In this document: positions 51,112-62,323 of the stretch, piece after piece
How positions within the stretch are numbered: position 1 is the stretch's first letter
Layout of the letters: every line of letters begins with the position of its first letter
Assembly: GCA_943331345.2 (NCBI GenBank)
Contig: CALQLF020000001.1
Span: 25,456-89,455, forward strand
Length of the DNA stretch: 64,000 nt
Source of the DNA: Candidatus Planktophila lacus
Lineage (GTDB): Bacteria; Pseudomonadota; Gammaproteobacteria; Steroidobacterales; Steroidobacteraceae
Reading direction: 5' to 3'
Made by a program: the position numbers and the translations under genes
Notes under the pieces: model-generated
Told to the model about the DNA's origin: nothing
Database searches by the model: none
The model's input: only the letters and a program-made list of their open reading frames with translations

Positions 51112-52563
51112 ATGAGTACTGCCATCGTCTGGTTCCGCCGGGACCTCCGCCTCGCTGACCACCCTGCCTTGACGGCTGCGGCGGCCAACCACCAATACGT
51201 GGTGCCGGTGTATATCGACGCACCGGAAGAAGAAGCGCCGTGGGCCCCGGGCGGCGCGAGCCGCTGGTGGCTGCACCATTCGCTGGCGGCCTTGCAGGGC
51301 AGTTTGGCGGCACTGGGCGCGCCGCTCGTCATACGCCAAGGCGAAAGCCTCGCCGCGTTACGGGCGCTCGTCAAAGAGACAGGCGCCAGCGCCGTTTATT
51401 GGAGCCGCCTATACGAGCCGAAGACCATCGGGCGCGATGCAAACATCAAAGCCGCACTGCGTGACGACGGCCTAACCGCCGAAAGCAGCAACGCAGCCCT
51501 GCTGTTCGAACCGTGGCAGACCCAGACCGGCAGCGGCGACCCCTACCGCGTGTTCACGCCTTTTTGGAAAAACTGCGCTGCTCGCCTCGATCTGCAACCC
51601 GCGCCGTTGCCAGTGCCGGCCAAACTGCGCGGCCCCAAAAAAAGCCCGATGAGCCTCGACCTCGCGGCACTCAAACTGCTGCCGAAAATTCCCTGGGCGG
51701 GCGGCTTGGCGGAGCACTGGACGCCTGGCGAAGCCGGCGCCATGGACCGTCTCGAGGCTTTCCTCGACGGTCCAGTGCCTTCCTACAACGAAGACCGCAA
51801 CCGTCCGGATTTGGATGCGACCAGCCGCCTGTCACCTCACCTGCACTTCGGCGAAATCTCCCCGCGGCAGGCATTGGCGGCCACGCGCGCGGCGGTGTTG
51901 CGCGGTGGGCGTGTCGGCATTGCCGGTGGCGCAGAACACTTCCTGCGCGAAATCGGCTGGCGCGAGTTCAACCATCACCTGCTCTACCACTACCCCCACA
52001 CCACCGACGCCCCACTGGACCGCCGCTTCGCCGAACTGGTGTGGCGCACGGATGCCAAGCTGTTGGCCGCTTGGCAACGCGGACTTACGGGCTACCCCAT
52101 CGTGGATGCCGGCATGCGGGAACTGTGGCACACCGGCTACATGCACAACCGTGTGCGCATGGTGGCAGCGTCTTTGCTGGTAAAAAACCTCGGCCAAAGT
52201 TGGCTGGAAGGTGCGCGCTGGTTCTGGGACACGCTGGTGGACGCGGACCTGCCCAACAACACCGCTGGCTGGCAGTGGACCGCCGGCTGCGGCGCCGATG
52301 CTGCGCCCTACTACCGCATCTTCAACCCGGTGCTGCAGACCGAACGCTTCGACCCGCACCGCCGCTATCTGCGGCGTTGGTTGCCGGAAATCGCCGCGTT
52401 GCCCGACGCGTGGATTCACAAGCCATGGGAGGCACCGCCGGAGGTATGGCGCGCTGCCGGCCTGACGCCCGGCAAGGAATATCCAATCCCTGCAGTAGAT
52501 TTGCGTGCCAGCCGCGATACCGCATTGCAAGCCTATGAAACCGTGAAGGCCGCTGTTCGATGA
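51112..52563 (+). CDS. phrB: Class I CPD deoxyribodipyrimidine photolyase
   Basis: 483 residues. Antenna domain TAIVWFRRDLRLADHPAL at the N terminus. The FAD domain has SRLSPHLHFGEISPRQ, FLREIGWREFNHHLLYH, GYPIVDAGMRELWHTGYMHN and the catalytic ARWFWDTLVDADLPNN. It splits cyclobutane pyrimidine dimers with blue light. It is followed by a 4-bp overlap with a secreted protein gene. Together with the upstream FeS-photolyase it covers both main UV lesions. Confidence 0.96.
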   Translation: MSTAIVWFRRDLRLADHPALTAAAANHQYVVPVYIDAPEEEAPWAPGGASRWWLHHSLAALQGSLAALGAPLVIRQGESLAALRALVKETGASAVYWSRLYEPKTIGRDANIKAALRDDGLTAESSNAALLFEPWQTQTGSGDPYRVFTPFWKNCAARLDLQPAPLPVPAKLRGPKKSPMSLDLAALKLLPKIPWAGGLAEHWTPGEAGAMDRLEAFLDGPVPSYNEDRNRPDLDATSRLSPHLHFGEISPRQALAATRAAVLRGGRVGIAGGAEHFLREIGWREFNHHLLYHYPHTTDAPLDRRFAELVWRTDAKLLAAWQRGLTGYPIVDAGMRELWHTGYMHNRVRMVAASLLVKNLGQSWLEGARWFWDTLVDADLPNNTAGWQWTAGCGADAAPYYRIFNPVLQTERFDPHRRYLRRWLPEIAALPDAWIHKPWEAPPEVWRAAGLTPGKEYPIPAVDLRASRDTALQAYETVKAAVR

Positions 52564-53132
52564 AAACACGTCGCCAGCCCTACGCGTGGGCGCCCATAGC
52601 TACCATCGTTTTGGTCACTGCCCTGCTCCTGCTGGGCATCGCTCCAGCACATGCCACCATGGCGCCTGCAGCACGTGAAACCCATGCACAACTGAAGGAA
52701 GTGGGTCGTGGCCGCCTGACCTTCATGGGCTTCGGCATCTACAAGACCAGCTTGTGGAGCGACACCGGCAAATACAGCGGCCTGCGCAGCGGCCAGACCG
52801 TAGCGCTATCGCTTTGGTACGAACGTAAATTCACGCGCGACCAACTCATCGCAATCACCACCCGCGAATGGCAGCGTCTGGGCCTAGCGAGCGCAGAGCA
52901 ACAAGCCCGTTGGAAGCGTGAACTGGAAAGTCACTGGATGGATGTTCGCCCCGGCGACAACATGACTATCGTGATGACCCCGAGCGGCGAAACGCATTTC
53001 TACCGTCAGGACCGCCGGTTAGGTAGCGTGAAAGACCCTCAATTCGGCCCGGCGCTACTGGCCATCTGGCTGGACCCGCGCACGGCAGTGGCGGACTTGC
53101 GTCAGCAAATGCTGCGCGATGAAGGCGCCTGA
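52560..53132 (+). CDS. Exported chalcone-isomerase-like protein
   Basis: 190 residues. A signal peptide (IATIVLVTALLLLGIAPAHA, cleavage after ~31) is followed by the bacterial chalcone-isomerase-like domain: LKEVGRGRLTFMGFGIYKTSLW, VALSLWYERKFTRDQLI, FGPALLAIWLDPRTAV. Bacterial members lack the plant catalytic residues and are thought to be lipid or small-molecule binding proteins. It overlaps the photolyase by 4 bp; the linkage may be transcriptional only. Confidence 0.8.
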   Translation: MKTRRQPYAWAPIATIVLVTALLLLGIAPAHATMAPAARETHAQLKEVGRGRLTFMGFGIYKTSLWSDTGKYSGLRSGQTVALSLWYERKFTRDQLIAITTREWQRLGLASAEQQARWKRELESHWMDVRPGDNMTIVMTPSGETHFYRQDRRLGSVKDPQFGPALLAIWLDPRTAVADLRQQMLRDEGA

Positions 53133-53145
53133 AGGCGGCAGTGCT

Positions 53146-53847
53146 TTAACTTTCGGCCTTCTGCAGGCGCGGGGGCGAATCATAAGCGCCCGGCCATGCC
53201 AGTGTGAAAGCCTGAATATTGTTCGCGTTAATTTCATCGGGCGTGGGGGTTCCGTGTACGCGCATCCACGTCACTAGCGTGTAACGGTGGCCTTGCGTCA
53301 CGGGCACCACACCATGCAAGTAGTGATGGTCGGAAGGAAAACACACCAGCGTCCCGCGCTGCGGCCGCAGTGAAACACCAAGGTCCGGGAACACCAGTTC
53401 ACCGCCCGCAAAATCGTCGCTGAGGAAATAGACCACGGACAAATCGCGGTCCATGGATTTTTCCCAGAACTCGCGGTCGTCTTCATCGCGCAATGGGGTT
53501 TCCGCATCCACATGGGGCACGTAGTGGCCCTGCGTGCCGTAATGCAGGAGTTGAAAAGGCTCAGCGTCCCGCACCGCGCAACCAAAGAACGGGTCGATGT
53601 ATGCGGCGATGTTGGCTGCATGGATTTCCGCAATGCTCTCGCGAACCTCCGGCGGCAAGTCCACTTCCTGCGTATCGCGTACAGCGTGGTTCAGCACCCA
53701 CGCCAGTTCGCCCTCGCCGTCTTCGCCGTAGCTCGACACCAGCGTGTCCTGCATTGCCGCGCTGGCAATATGCGCGTCGAGGAAGGCCAGGTCCGCGGCG
53801 CCAATGGCGTTCGGAACCACGAGAATGCTGTCACGCAGGGAGTTCAT
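53146..53847 (-). CDS. 2-oxoglutarate/Fe(II)-dependent oxygenase (prolyl 4-hydroxylase-like)
   Basis: 233 residues from the ATG at 53847; the longer open frame overlaps the divergent gene. The iron triad is H112-V-D114 (HYVPHVDAET) and H178 (HHYLHGVVPV), with R188 (GHRYTLVTW) for 2-oxoglutarate. The N-terminal half resembles PKHD/P4Hc proteins. These hydroxylate proteins or small molecules. It ends 13 bp from the convergent chalcone-isomerase-like gene and diverges from the FAD-dehydrogenase gene. Confidence 0.9.
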   Translation of the reverse strand: MNSLRDSILVVPNAIGAADLAFLDAHIASAAMQDTLVSSYGEDGEGELAWVLNHAVRDTQEVDLPPEVRESIAEIHAANIAAYIDPFFGCAVRDAEPFQLLHYGTQGHYVPHVDAETPLRDEDDREFWEKSMDRDLSVVYFLSDDFAGGELVFPDLGVSLRPQRGTLVCFPSDHHYLHGVVPVTQGHRYTLVTWMRVHGTPTPDEINANNIQAFTLAWPGAYDSPPRLQKAES

Positions 53848-53899
53848 GCCGGCAAGGGTACAACAGCGGCTCCGCCCCGGCTTGTGGGAGAATCTGCCC

Positions 53900-55354
53900 A
53901 TGGACGCCAAAACCTTTCTGGCCGAACTGCGCGCAGCCCTGGGGCCTACCGGAATACTCACGGATGCAGGCGACATAGCGCCCGCGCTGACCGACCACCT
54001 GAATGTGTATTCGGGCGCCGCGCTTGGTGTGGCGCGCCCTGCCACGACAGCCGAAGTGCAAGCCGTGGTGCGACTCTGTGCGGCGCACGGCGTGGCGGTC
54101 ATTCCGCAAGGTGGCAACACTGGCTATTGCGGCGGCGCCACCCCGCCTGCAGACCGCCCAGCGCTGGTGCTAACGCTAGCGCGTCTGAACCGCGTGCGCC
54201 ACGTGGACCCCGTGGGCTACACGCTAACGGTGGACGCCGGCGTGACGCTGGCCGCTGCCGGTACCGCTGCGCGCGAAGCGCAGCGCCTGTTTCCACTGTC
54301 GCTCGGTAGCGAAGGCACTTGTCAGATAGGCGGCAATCTTTCCACCAACGCCGGCGGCACCGCCGTGCTGCGCTACGGAATGATGCGCGAACTGGTGTTA
54401 GGCCTCGAGGTAGTGCTGCCCGATGGGCGCTTGCTCAACCAGCTGAGCGGCCTGCGCAAGGACAACACTGGCTACGACGTGAAGCAGTGGTTCTTGGGCG
54501 CGGAAGGCACGCTCGGCATCATCACGGGCGCGTGCCTGAAACTGTTTCCGCAACCGCCGGCGCAGGTCACGGCCCTGGTGGGTGTGAACCGCCTCGCAGA
54601 AGCTGTGCAGCTTTTGGGAGAAGTCCGCGGCGCGTTCGGCGATGCGGTGACGGCCTTCGAATACCTACCGAGCATTGCGCTTGAGCTGCTGTTCAAGAAT
54701 GTAGCGCAAGCGAAGCCTGCCTTGGATGCCATTCATCCCGGGCAAGTGCTGGTGGAACTGGACGCGCAGCTAGCGGACGGTGCACTCGAAGAGCGCTTCG
54801 GCGAATGGCTAATGAGTAACCCACTAGTGCGTGAAGCCACGCTGGCGCAAAACGGCGCGCAACGCGATGCCCTGTGGTTCCTGCGGGAGAACGTTCCTTC
54901 CGGCCAGCGACTGGAAGGAGCCTCCATCAAGCACGACGTGGCACTGCCCATCGCGCACTTGGCACAGTTCCACGCGGAAGCCTCTGCGTACTTGGCAGCG
55001 CAATACCCGGATTTGCGGTTGGTCGCTTACGGCCATGTGGGCGACGGCAACCTGCACTTCAACCTGTCGCCTGCAGCAGGCCCGACGCAGTTCACCACTG
55101 CCGAAGAGCGCCAAGCCTTTCTCGCGACGGGCGCGGCCCGTCTGCAAAGCGTCAAAGAAGAGATTCGCCGTTACGTGCATGACGTGGTGGCGCGGCACGG
55201 CGGCAGCTTCAGCGCCGAGCACGGCATAGGCCAGGCCAAGGTGGCCGAACTTGAACGCTACGAAGACCCGGTGGCGCTGGAGTTGATGCGCGGCATGAAG
55301 GCCATGCTGGACCCGCAGGGCATCATGAACCCCGGCAAGGTAGTGCGCGGGTAG
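53900..55354 (+). CDS. FAD-linked D-2-hydroxyacid dehydrogenase (GlcD/D2HGDH-like)
   Basis: 484 residues from the ATG at 53900. The FAD-binding PCMH domain shows VAVIPQGGNTGYCGGA, LGSEGTCQIGGNLSTNAGG and FLGAEGTLGIITGACLK. The C-terminal substrate domain has the metal-type YGHVGDGNLHFN motif and SFSAEHGIGQAK, then PQGIMNPGKV. Family members oxidise D-lactate, D-2-hydroxyglutarate or glycolate with quinone or ETF. It is a single gene ending before a REP cluster. Confidence 0.92.
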   Translation: MDAKTFLAELRAALGPTGILTDAGDIAPALTDHLNVYSGAALGVARPATTAEVQAVVRLCAAHGVAVIPQGGNTGYCGGATPPADRPALVLTLARLNRVRHVDPVGYTLTVDAGVTLAAAGTAAREAQRLFPLSLGSEGTCQIGGNLSTNAGGTAVLRYGMMRELVLGLEVVLPDGRLLNQLSGLRKDNTGYDVKQWFLGAEGTLGIITGACLKLFPQPPAQVTALVGVNRLAEAVQLLGEVRGAFGDAVTAFEYLPSIALELLFKNVAQAKPALDAIHPGQVLVELDAQLADGALEERFGEWLMSNPLVREATLAQNGAQRDALWFLRENVPSGQRLEGASIKHDVALPIAHLAQFHAEASAYLAAQYPDLRLVAYGHVGDGNLHFNLSPAAGPTQFTTAEERQAFLATGAARLQSVKEEIRRYVHDVVARHGGSFSAEHGIGQAKVAELERYEDPVALELMRGMKAMLDPQGIMNPGKVVRG

Positions 55355-55366
55355 CCCAACGCGCCC

Positions 55367-55454
55367 TGTAGGAGGGAGCTTGCTCCCGACCCATTCGTTG
55401 TAGGAGGGAGCTTGCTCCCGACTCTTCCGTTGTAAGAGGGAGCTTGCTCCCGAC
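55367..55454. repeat. REP-like cluster, three direct units
   Basis: Three units with core GGGAGCTTGCTCCC in the same orientation, at 55367-55390, 55399-55423 and 55431-55454, spaced at about 32 bp. They lie between the convergent FAD-dehydrogenase and katG genes. The even spacing recalls a CRISPR, but the units are palindromic REPs seen elsewhere. Confidence 0.85.
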
Positions 55455-55486
55455 CTTACGGCCGGAAACAAGCCCCCGGATCTACC

Positions 55487-57939
<2,453 letters not shown>

Positions 57940-57957
57940 CCAAACAACCCCATTTTT

Positions 57958-59061
57958 TTACACCGGCAGCACGGGCTCTTCGGCACCCCAGCTGAGCACC
58001 ACCCCGCAGCCGCGGGTTTCGTAGAGGTCGATACGGTCTACTTGCGGCAGCGTCGTAGCCACCTGTGCCCGTATCCAGCCCGCAAGGCTCGCGGCATCTG
58101 GCTGGAAAGTCGCCGGGTCCGTCCCCGCCAGTTCGTGCAGTGGCCGGTGGTCCAACGCCCGGAAGGTGGGGCCGAACAGCTCCTTCACATCACCGAAGTC
58201 CATCGTCCAACCCATCACGGTGTCGAGCGGCGCATTCAGGTGCAAGCGCAGCGTGTAGGTGTGGCCGTGAATGCGTCCACGCGGATCCCCTTCCGGCGCC
58301 TGCCGCAGCACCAGCGCGCTATCGAGCGTGGTTTCCTTCCAAATACGGAAGTTCTCACCGTCGTAGTTGGCGCCGCACTGTGCGGTCTCGTAGACCGTCA
58401 CCCAGCGTAGTTCAGGCAGGCCTGGCTTCAAGCGATTCCAAAGCCAAGCAGCAAACATCTCGCTGGTCGGAATCTCCAAGCCCGGAATGTCATTCAGACA
58501 GGCATGGTCCAACAGCGCGTGCAATGGCGCCCAGTGCTGGTCAACCAAGTCATAGTCGATGCCGAGAGCGCGTTCGCCCAACTCCTGCTGCACATGCAGG
58601 ATGACTTCAAAGCCGTGGCCGTGCAGCCGCCCGCACTTGTGGCCCTCCGGCACGTTCGGCAGGCGGTGCGCAGACTGCAAACGATAACGGCGCCAGAGGT
58701 GGGCCTGCTGGCGATGGTCCAAGTCCACGCCTTCGTCGGGTGTGCTCTGAATGCCGAAGGTAGTAGCCTCAGGCAGGTTCATGTTTTCGCGAAGCCACCG
58801 GGCGAGGTTCTCGTCCGTGGGGCAGGCCAGCACGGTATTCAGGTCGCGGTAGTCCAGTGGCTCCAGCGCCGCAGCCAAGCGCGAGCGAAGGTCGCCTACC
58901 TCACCACCCGGAAACGACGCCCAGCCAGCCGGCAAAGGCGTACGCACGCTCGCGAGAAAGCTGTGGCCGTGAAGCCGGCGGGAACGGTGACCCTCCGGCA
59001 GGAGAGCCACTTGCCGCGCAGCCTCGAACGGGAGCGCGGCGGTGTGCAAGAGATAGGACAT
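57958..59061 (-). CDS. Triple-domain 6-pyruvoyl-tetrahydropterin synthase (PTPS/QueD) family protein
   Basis: 367 residues from the ATG at 59061. Three consecutive PTPS-like domains. Domain 2 (about 125-230) is complete: zinc H132, H147, H149, nucleophile C143 in EGHKCGRLHGHG, D185-H186 and E225. Domain 1 keeps the HGH pair (H31, H33) but has Ser at the cysteine position, Tyr at 71 and Ser at the Glu position. Domain 3 keeps HGH (H265, H267), D304-H305 and E348 but lacks the Cys and the first zinc His. PTPS enzymes make pterin or queuosine precursors. Only the middle domain looks catalytic. Confidence 0.88.
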   Translation of the reverse strand: MSYLLHTAALPFEAARQVALLPEGHRSRRLHGHSFLASVRTPLPAGWASFPGGEVGDLRSRLAAALEPLDYRDLNTVLACPTDENLARWLRENMNLPEATTFGIQSTPDEGVDLDHRQQAHLWRRYRLQSAHRLPNVPEGHKCGRLHGHGFEVILHVQQELGERALGIDYDLVDQHWAPLHALLDHACLNDIPGLEIPTSEMFAAWLWNRLKPGLPELRWVTVYETAQCGANYDGENFRIWKETTLDSALVLRQAPEGDPRGRIHGHTYTLRLHLNAPLDTVMGWTMDFGDVKELFGPTFRALDHRPLHELAGTDPATFQPDAASLAGWIRAQVATTLPQVDRIDLYETRGCGVVLSWGAEEPVLPV

Positions 59062-59138
59062 GGCGCCATTATCGCAGGGACGGCACCAGACGCCCAAAGC
59101 CGTCCTGCGTGGCCTTAACGGACGTTGTGCTTTTTCTA

Positions 59139-59801
59139 TCAGCTGATCGTCGAGCCGATATCGACCACCATCGTCTCCGGACGCGTAGCGACGAATGACG
59201 GCCGCTGCTCCAGCACTTCCAGGAATTTGGTGATGGCGGGATAACGCCCACGCCACACCAACACGTCAATCGGCATTGTGAGCCCAGCCGAAACCGCAAA
59301 TTCAAACAGCAGCAAGCTGGTGCCTACCGCTATGTCGCCTAGGTCGAAGCCGTTGAGGTCGTTTTGGACACGCGTGGAGTAAAGCCGCTCCAGTGCGGCC
59401 AGCCCGCCATTGACCTTACGGGTCTGCCGGGCTACCCAAGGAGCACTGGGCTCGGGGCGATGCATTTCGAAGATGAGGTTTTGGGCAATTTCCATCAGCC
59501 GCTCGCCGAGCAGCCGCCGCTGCATGGCTTCGAGACGCTGCTCCAGCTGCGCCGGAAGCAAGGCGGGCTGCGGATAACGCTGCTCCAGCCAATCGACGAT
59601 GTAGGCAGAATCGTAAATGTGTTCGCCAGCCTCCGTGACGAGAATGGGCAACTGCTCCAACGGACTGAACTCCGGAGTGCGAGTGCCCTCGCCCCAAGGC
59701 AAGTCGTAGTCCACTTCGTACGGCAAACCCTTTTCAACAAGGACGATGGCCACTTTTCTGCCGAACGGACTGGGCCGTGCATTGACGAGCGTGAATGCCA
59801 T
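59139..59801 (-). CDS. Glutathione S-transferase
   Basis: 220 residues. N-domain: VNARPSPFGRKVAIVLVEKG, the cis-Pro region LEQLPILVTEAG and DSAYIVDWLEQRY. The helical C-domain has LNGFDLGDIAVGTSLLLFEF with the conserved Asp. It is unrelated in detail to the three GST genes at 10.9-13.5 kb. It is probably a single gene; a 7-bp inverted repeat lies 119-136 bp upstream. The substrate is unknown. Confidence 0.88.
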   Translation of the reverse strand: MAFTLVNARPSPFGRKVAIVLVEKGLPYEVDYDLPWGEGTRTPEFSPLEQLPILVTEAGEHIYDSAYIVDWLEQRYPQPALLPAQLEQRLEAMQRRLLGERLMEIAQNLIFEMHRPEPSAPWVARQTRKVNGGLAALERLYSTRVQNDLNGFDLGDIAVGTSLLLFEFAVSAGLTMPIDVLVWRGRYPAITKFLEVLEQRPSFVATRPETMVVDIGSTIS

Positions 59802-59919
59802 CGTACTTAACTCCCAAATTTAAACTTGTAGCGAGCGCCCCGCAGCACCGTCCATGCCGAACACGGAAGCCGCAAAATCGGGCGTGTCCGGGTACAGGCA
59901 GAAGGCACTGTTCAGATTA

Positions 59920-59937
59920 TTTGACACTAATGTCAAA
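59920..59937. promoter_or_regulatory. Perfect inverted repeat upstream of a GST gene
   Basis: TTTGACA-CTAA-TGTCAAA is a perfect palindrome with 7-bp arms in the 234-bp gap between the GST gene (start 59801, minus) and the Fic gene end. It also contains TTGACA on both strands but no good -10 at 16-18 bp. An operator for the GST gene is possible. Confidence 0.35.
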
Positions 59938-60035
59938 CGAAAAGATAGCCCCACTCTTAAGGGCAGTCAACGGGAATGACGATAAGTGGCGATGCTGCAC
60001 GCGGCGAGCCACTGACGGCGAGTGCCTTTCAGTCT

Positions 60036-61412
60036 TCAACCACCTTTACCCTTACGCCAGGCAACCAAGTGCGAAGGCCGCAAGCCATAGCGCGCCAGCA
60101 CACCTTCGTGCAGGCGGCGCAGTTCTTCCACTACCAAAGCGTGCACGTTTGCGCGGTCGGGCGGCGGCACCCCCACATCCACCAGCTCCCGAATAACATC
60201 AAGTGGTTCGCGTTCTGGCAGCATCACCACAGCATGTACTGCTTGCTTCAAGAATTGACGCCAAACAAGCCGCATAGGTTCCGGCTCTGCCAACTCTTGG
60301 CGGACCAGCAAATATTCCTGCGCCGAGCGTTCGTAGGCCCAGAGATAGACATCGCGCAACAGCTCCACACGGGTCATTTCGTAAACACCCAGCATGGCGT
60401 GCGTATACGCCGCAACAGGTACATCGAGAAAAGTTAACGGACAAAGGTTGGCCTTGAACAACGGTAAGTTCGCTGCGAGCCGCGCAGTCCGCTTGTTCAC
60501 ATCGGCGAAGGGCTGCAGATACGGCAAATGCACCATCAAAAAGAAAGACTGCTCAAATGGGTCCGCGATGGCAGCAGCCTTTGCGAGCAGGCAAGTGAAC
60601 TCCTGTTCCAGCAACTGCGGCGTAGACAATGGACGGTATGCACTGTGCGCAATACCTACCGCATGACGCCGAATACGGCCTTCGTCTGCAGGTTCCGGCA
60701 GCAGGTTTTCTGCCAACGCTGCATGCAGATTCAACAGCGTGAAGCGGTCCACTCCTACGTTCCCGATGTTTTCCACCAGCAACTCGATAGCGGCCTTGTG
60801 GTTCAAGATCATCTGGGTTTCGTGGACGGCCTTGCCCGTTGCTGCACGCCCGTGCTCCAGCAGTTCCAGCGTATCCAGCCGCGAATAGGTGTTGCCCTCC
60901 AAGTGGCTAGAAGCCCAGGAGAGGTCGATGAGCAGGCGGCCCAGAATGGCGCGGCCATGCGTCCCCGCGGGCGCGCCCACTTGTACGGTGCGTCCTAACC
61001 GGTGCAATTGACGACGTAGCGGTTCGGGCAAATACCAAGTGCGGTTGGGTTCGTAGTCCGCCAAAAAAGCAGGCTGATAGCCCACCGGACGACGGGCAGC
61101 GGGAGCCTGCTCTACATAGGCCAGTACATCGCGACTATCCGCCGACAGAGGTACGCCTTCAGGAAACCGCTGCGTGTAAGGCGCCACAGGCTCCGCTACA
61201 CGCCACCCGGGTTCGCTCTCTTCCATGCCCGCAAAGTATCGTCTCGCCCGTCCCGCGCCATGTGCGGCCAAGCGCCCAGTGGAGATGAGCTGCTGCACTA
61301 CTCGCTGAGCAGTTCGCCTAGCCAAGGCCGGATGGAACGCCAACAACTCCGCCAGCGTGAGGCCCGCGGGGTGCCTTAAGAGAGTAGCGAGAAGTTCAGC
61401 GGCGGTAGACAT
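60036..61412 (-). CDS. Fic-family protein with N-terminal winged helix and non-canonical Fic motif
   Basis: 458 residues. Residues 1-60 look like a winged-helix domain (HPAGLTLAELLAFHPALARR). A class II inhibitory helix SSHLEG carries S168 and E172. The Fic core motif is QPFADVNKRTAR (Q300), where the canonical form is HPFxDGNGRxxR. The catalytic His is thus Gln and GNGR is VNKR, with H295 upstream in HLPYLQ. Fic enzymes AMPylate or otherwise modify protein hydroxyls; the altered motif makes ordinary AMPylation doubtful. It is a single gene flanked by accessory genes. Confidence 0.88.
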   Translation of the reverse strand: MSTAAELLATLLRHPAGLTLAELLAFHPALARRTAQRVVQQLISTGRLAAHGAGRARRYFAGMEESEPGWRVAEPVAPYTQRFPEGVPLSADSRDVLAYVEQAPAARRPVGYQPAFLADYEPNRTWYLPEPLRRQLHRLGRTVQVGAPAGTHGRAILGRLLIDLSWASSHLEGNTYSRLDTLELLEHGRAATGKAVHETQMILNHKAAIELLVENIGNVGVDRFTLLNLHAALAENLLPEPADEGRIRRHAVGIAHSAYRPLSTPQLLEQEFTCLLAKAAAIADPFEQSFFLMVHLPYLQPFADVNKRTARLAANLPLFKANLCPLTFLDVPVAAYTHAMLGVYEMTRVELLRDVYLWAYERSAQEYLLVRQELAEPEPMRLVWRQFLKQAVHAVVMLPEREPLDVIRELVDVGVPPPDRANVHALVVEELRRLHEGVLARYGLRPSHLVAWRKGKGG

Positions 61413-61523
61413 GGGTTGGCGCGGTTCGGTGAAAGATGGCGCTATTTTGGCGCAGTTTAAAAAACTGCGCCATACCCGTATTCAACCGCTCTACTTGAAT
61501 ATCCGCAGTGGCGCGGGCAATGG

Positions 61524-62252
61524 CTACCCCGGCTGCCAATAAGCCATCCGCATCGGCAGCCCGCACTCGTCCAGAACACTCTCCTCGGGCAGGTAGCGCA
61601 ACTCCGCAGCGTCCGCGCGCGCCGTAAGCAGCACCACCAGCGCATCCAGCACGTCGTCTTCCTGCAGCACCGAACGCTTGAAACTGCGCATCGCTTCTTC
61701 GCGTAGTTCCGCTGCCTGCGGCAACCACTGTGAAAGCAACGCCGCCCGTTTCTGCTTACCCTCTTGCGTGCTCTTGCGATGGGCCATCGGCTGGCTATTA
61801 GCTAACGCCCAGAAGCACACCTCGGGATGTGCTTCGAAGACCTTCTTTGCCAAAGCCGGAGCAGCCAACAACGCCCGGTCCACCTCCGCAATCTTCTGGC
61901 AAATGTTCCAGGCCTGGACGGAAAGGCTTGAACCCAACTCCCGCCGGTTCAAATCACGCGCTTCCCCAACGCTCAATGCATTCGCCGCTGCGCGGCACGG
62001 CGGCGAAAACACGCTGGACGCGCGGCGGCGCAATTTGTCGCGGGCAAGCTGTTCGCATTCCCGTTTGGGGTAGCCCGCGTGTGGCAGGCCGATAGGCATA
62101 TCGACGCCGACACGAACAGCGCCAGAGTAAACAGCAAGAAGCCCACCGAAAGTGGCGTGCACTTCCACGCTAACCACAGCGCCTCGCTGCACCGCGGCGA
62201 CCCAACCACCGCGACAACCGTCCACACCGATATAAGTTGGCACTGTATTCAC
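61524..62252 (-). CDS. DUF429 family protein (RNase H-like fold predicted)
   Basis: 242 residues. DUF429 pattern: YIGVDGCRGGWVAA at the N terminus with the acidic residue, VGVDMPIGLPHAGYPKRECEQLAR, RASSVFSPPCRAA, QAWNICQKIAEVD, and EAHPEVCFWALA. The family is a predicted nuclease with an RNase H-like fold; the function is not known. It is a single gene in an accessory region. Confidence 0.88.
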   Translation of the reverse strand: MNTVPTYIGVDGCRGGWVAAVQRGAVVSVEVHATFGGLLAVYSGAVRVGVDMPIGLPHAGYPKRECEQLARDKLRRRASSVFSPPCRAAANALSVGEARDLNRRELGSSLSVQAWNICQKIAEVDRALLAAPALAKKVFEAHPEVCFWALANSQPMAHRKSTQEGKQKRAALLSQWLPQAAELREEAMRSFKRSVLQEDDVLDALVVLLTARADAAELRYLPEESVLDECGLPMRMAYWQPG

Positions 62253-62323
62253 CGCTCTTCCCTCGCCTCCGCGGTTCAGCTAAGTTGCCCGACGCCCCCC
62301 AAGGATAGACAAGGGTAGAAGCC

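Noticed and set aside
55367..55454. Evenly spaced direct repeats suggesting a short CRISPR
   Set aside because: The repeats are the palindromic REP units found at eight other sites, the spacers are about 8 bp, and no cas gene is present.
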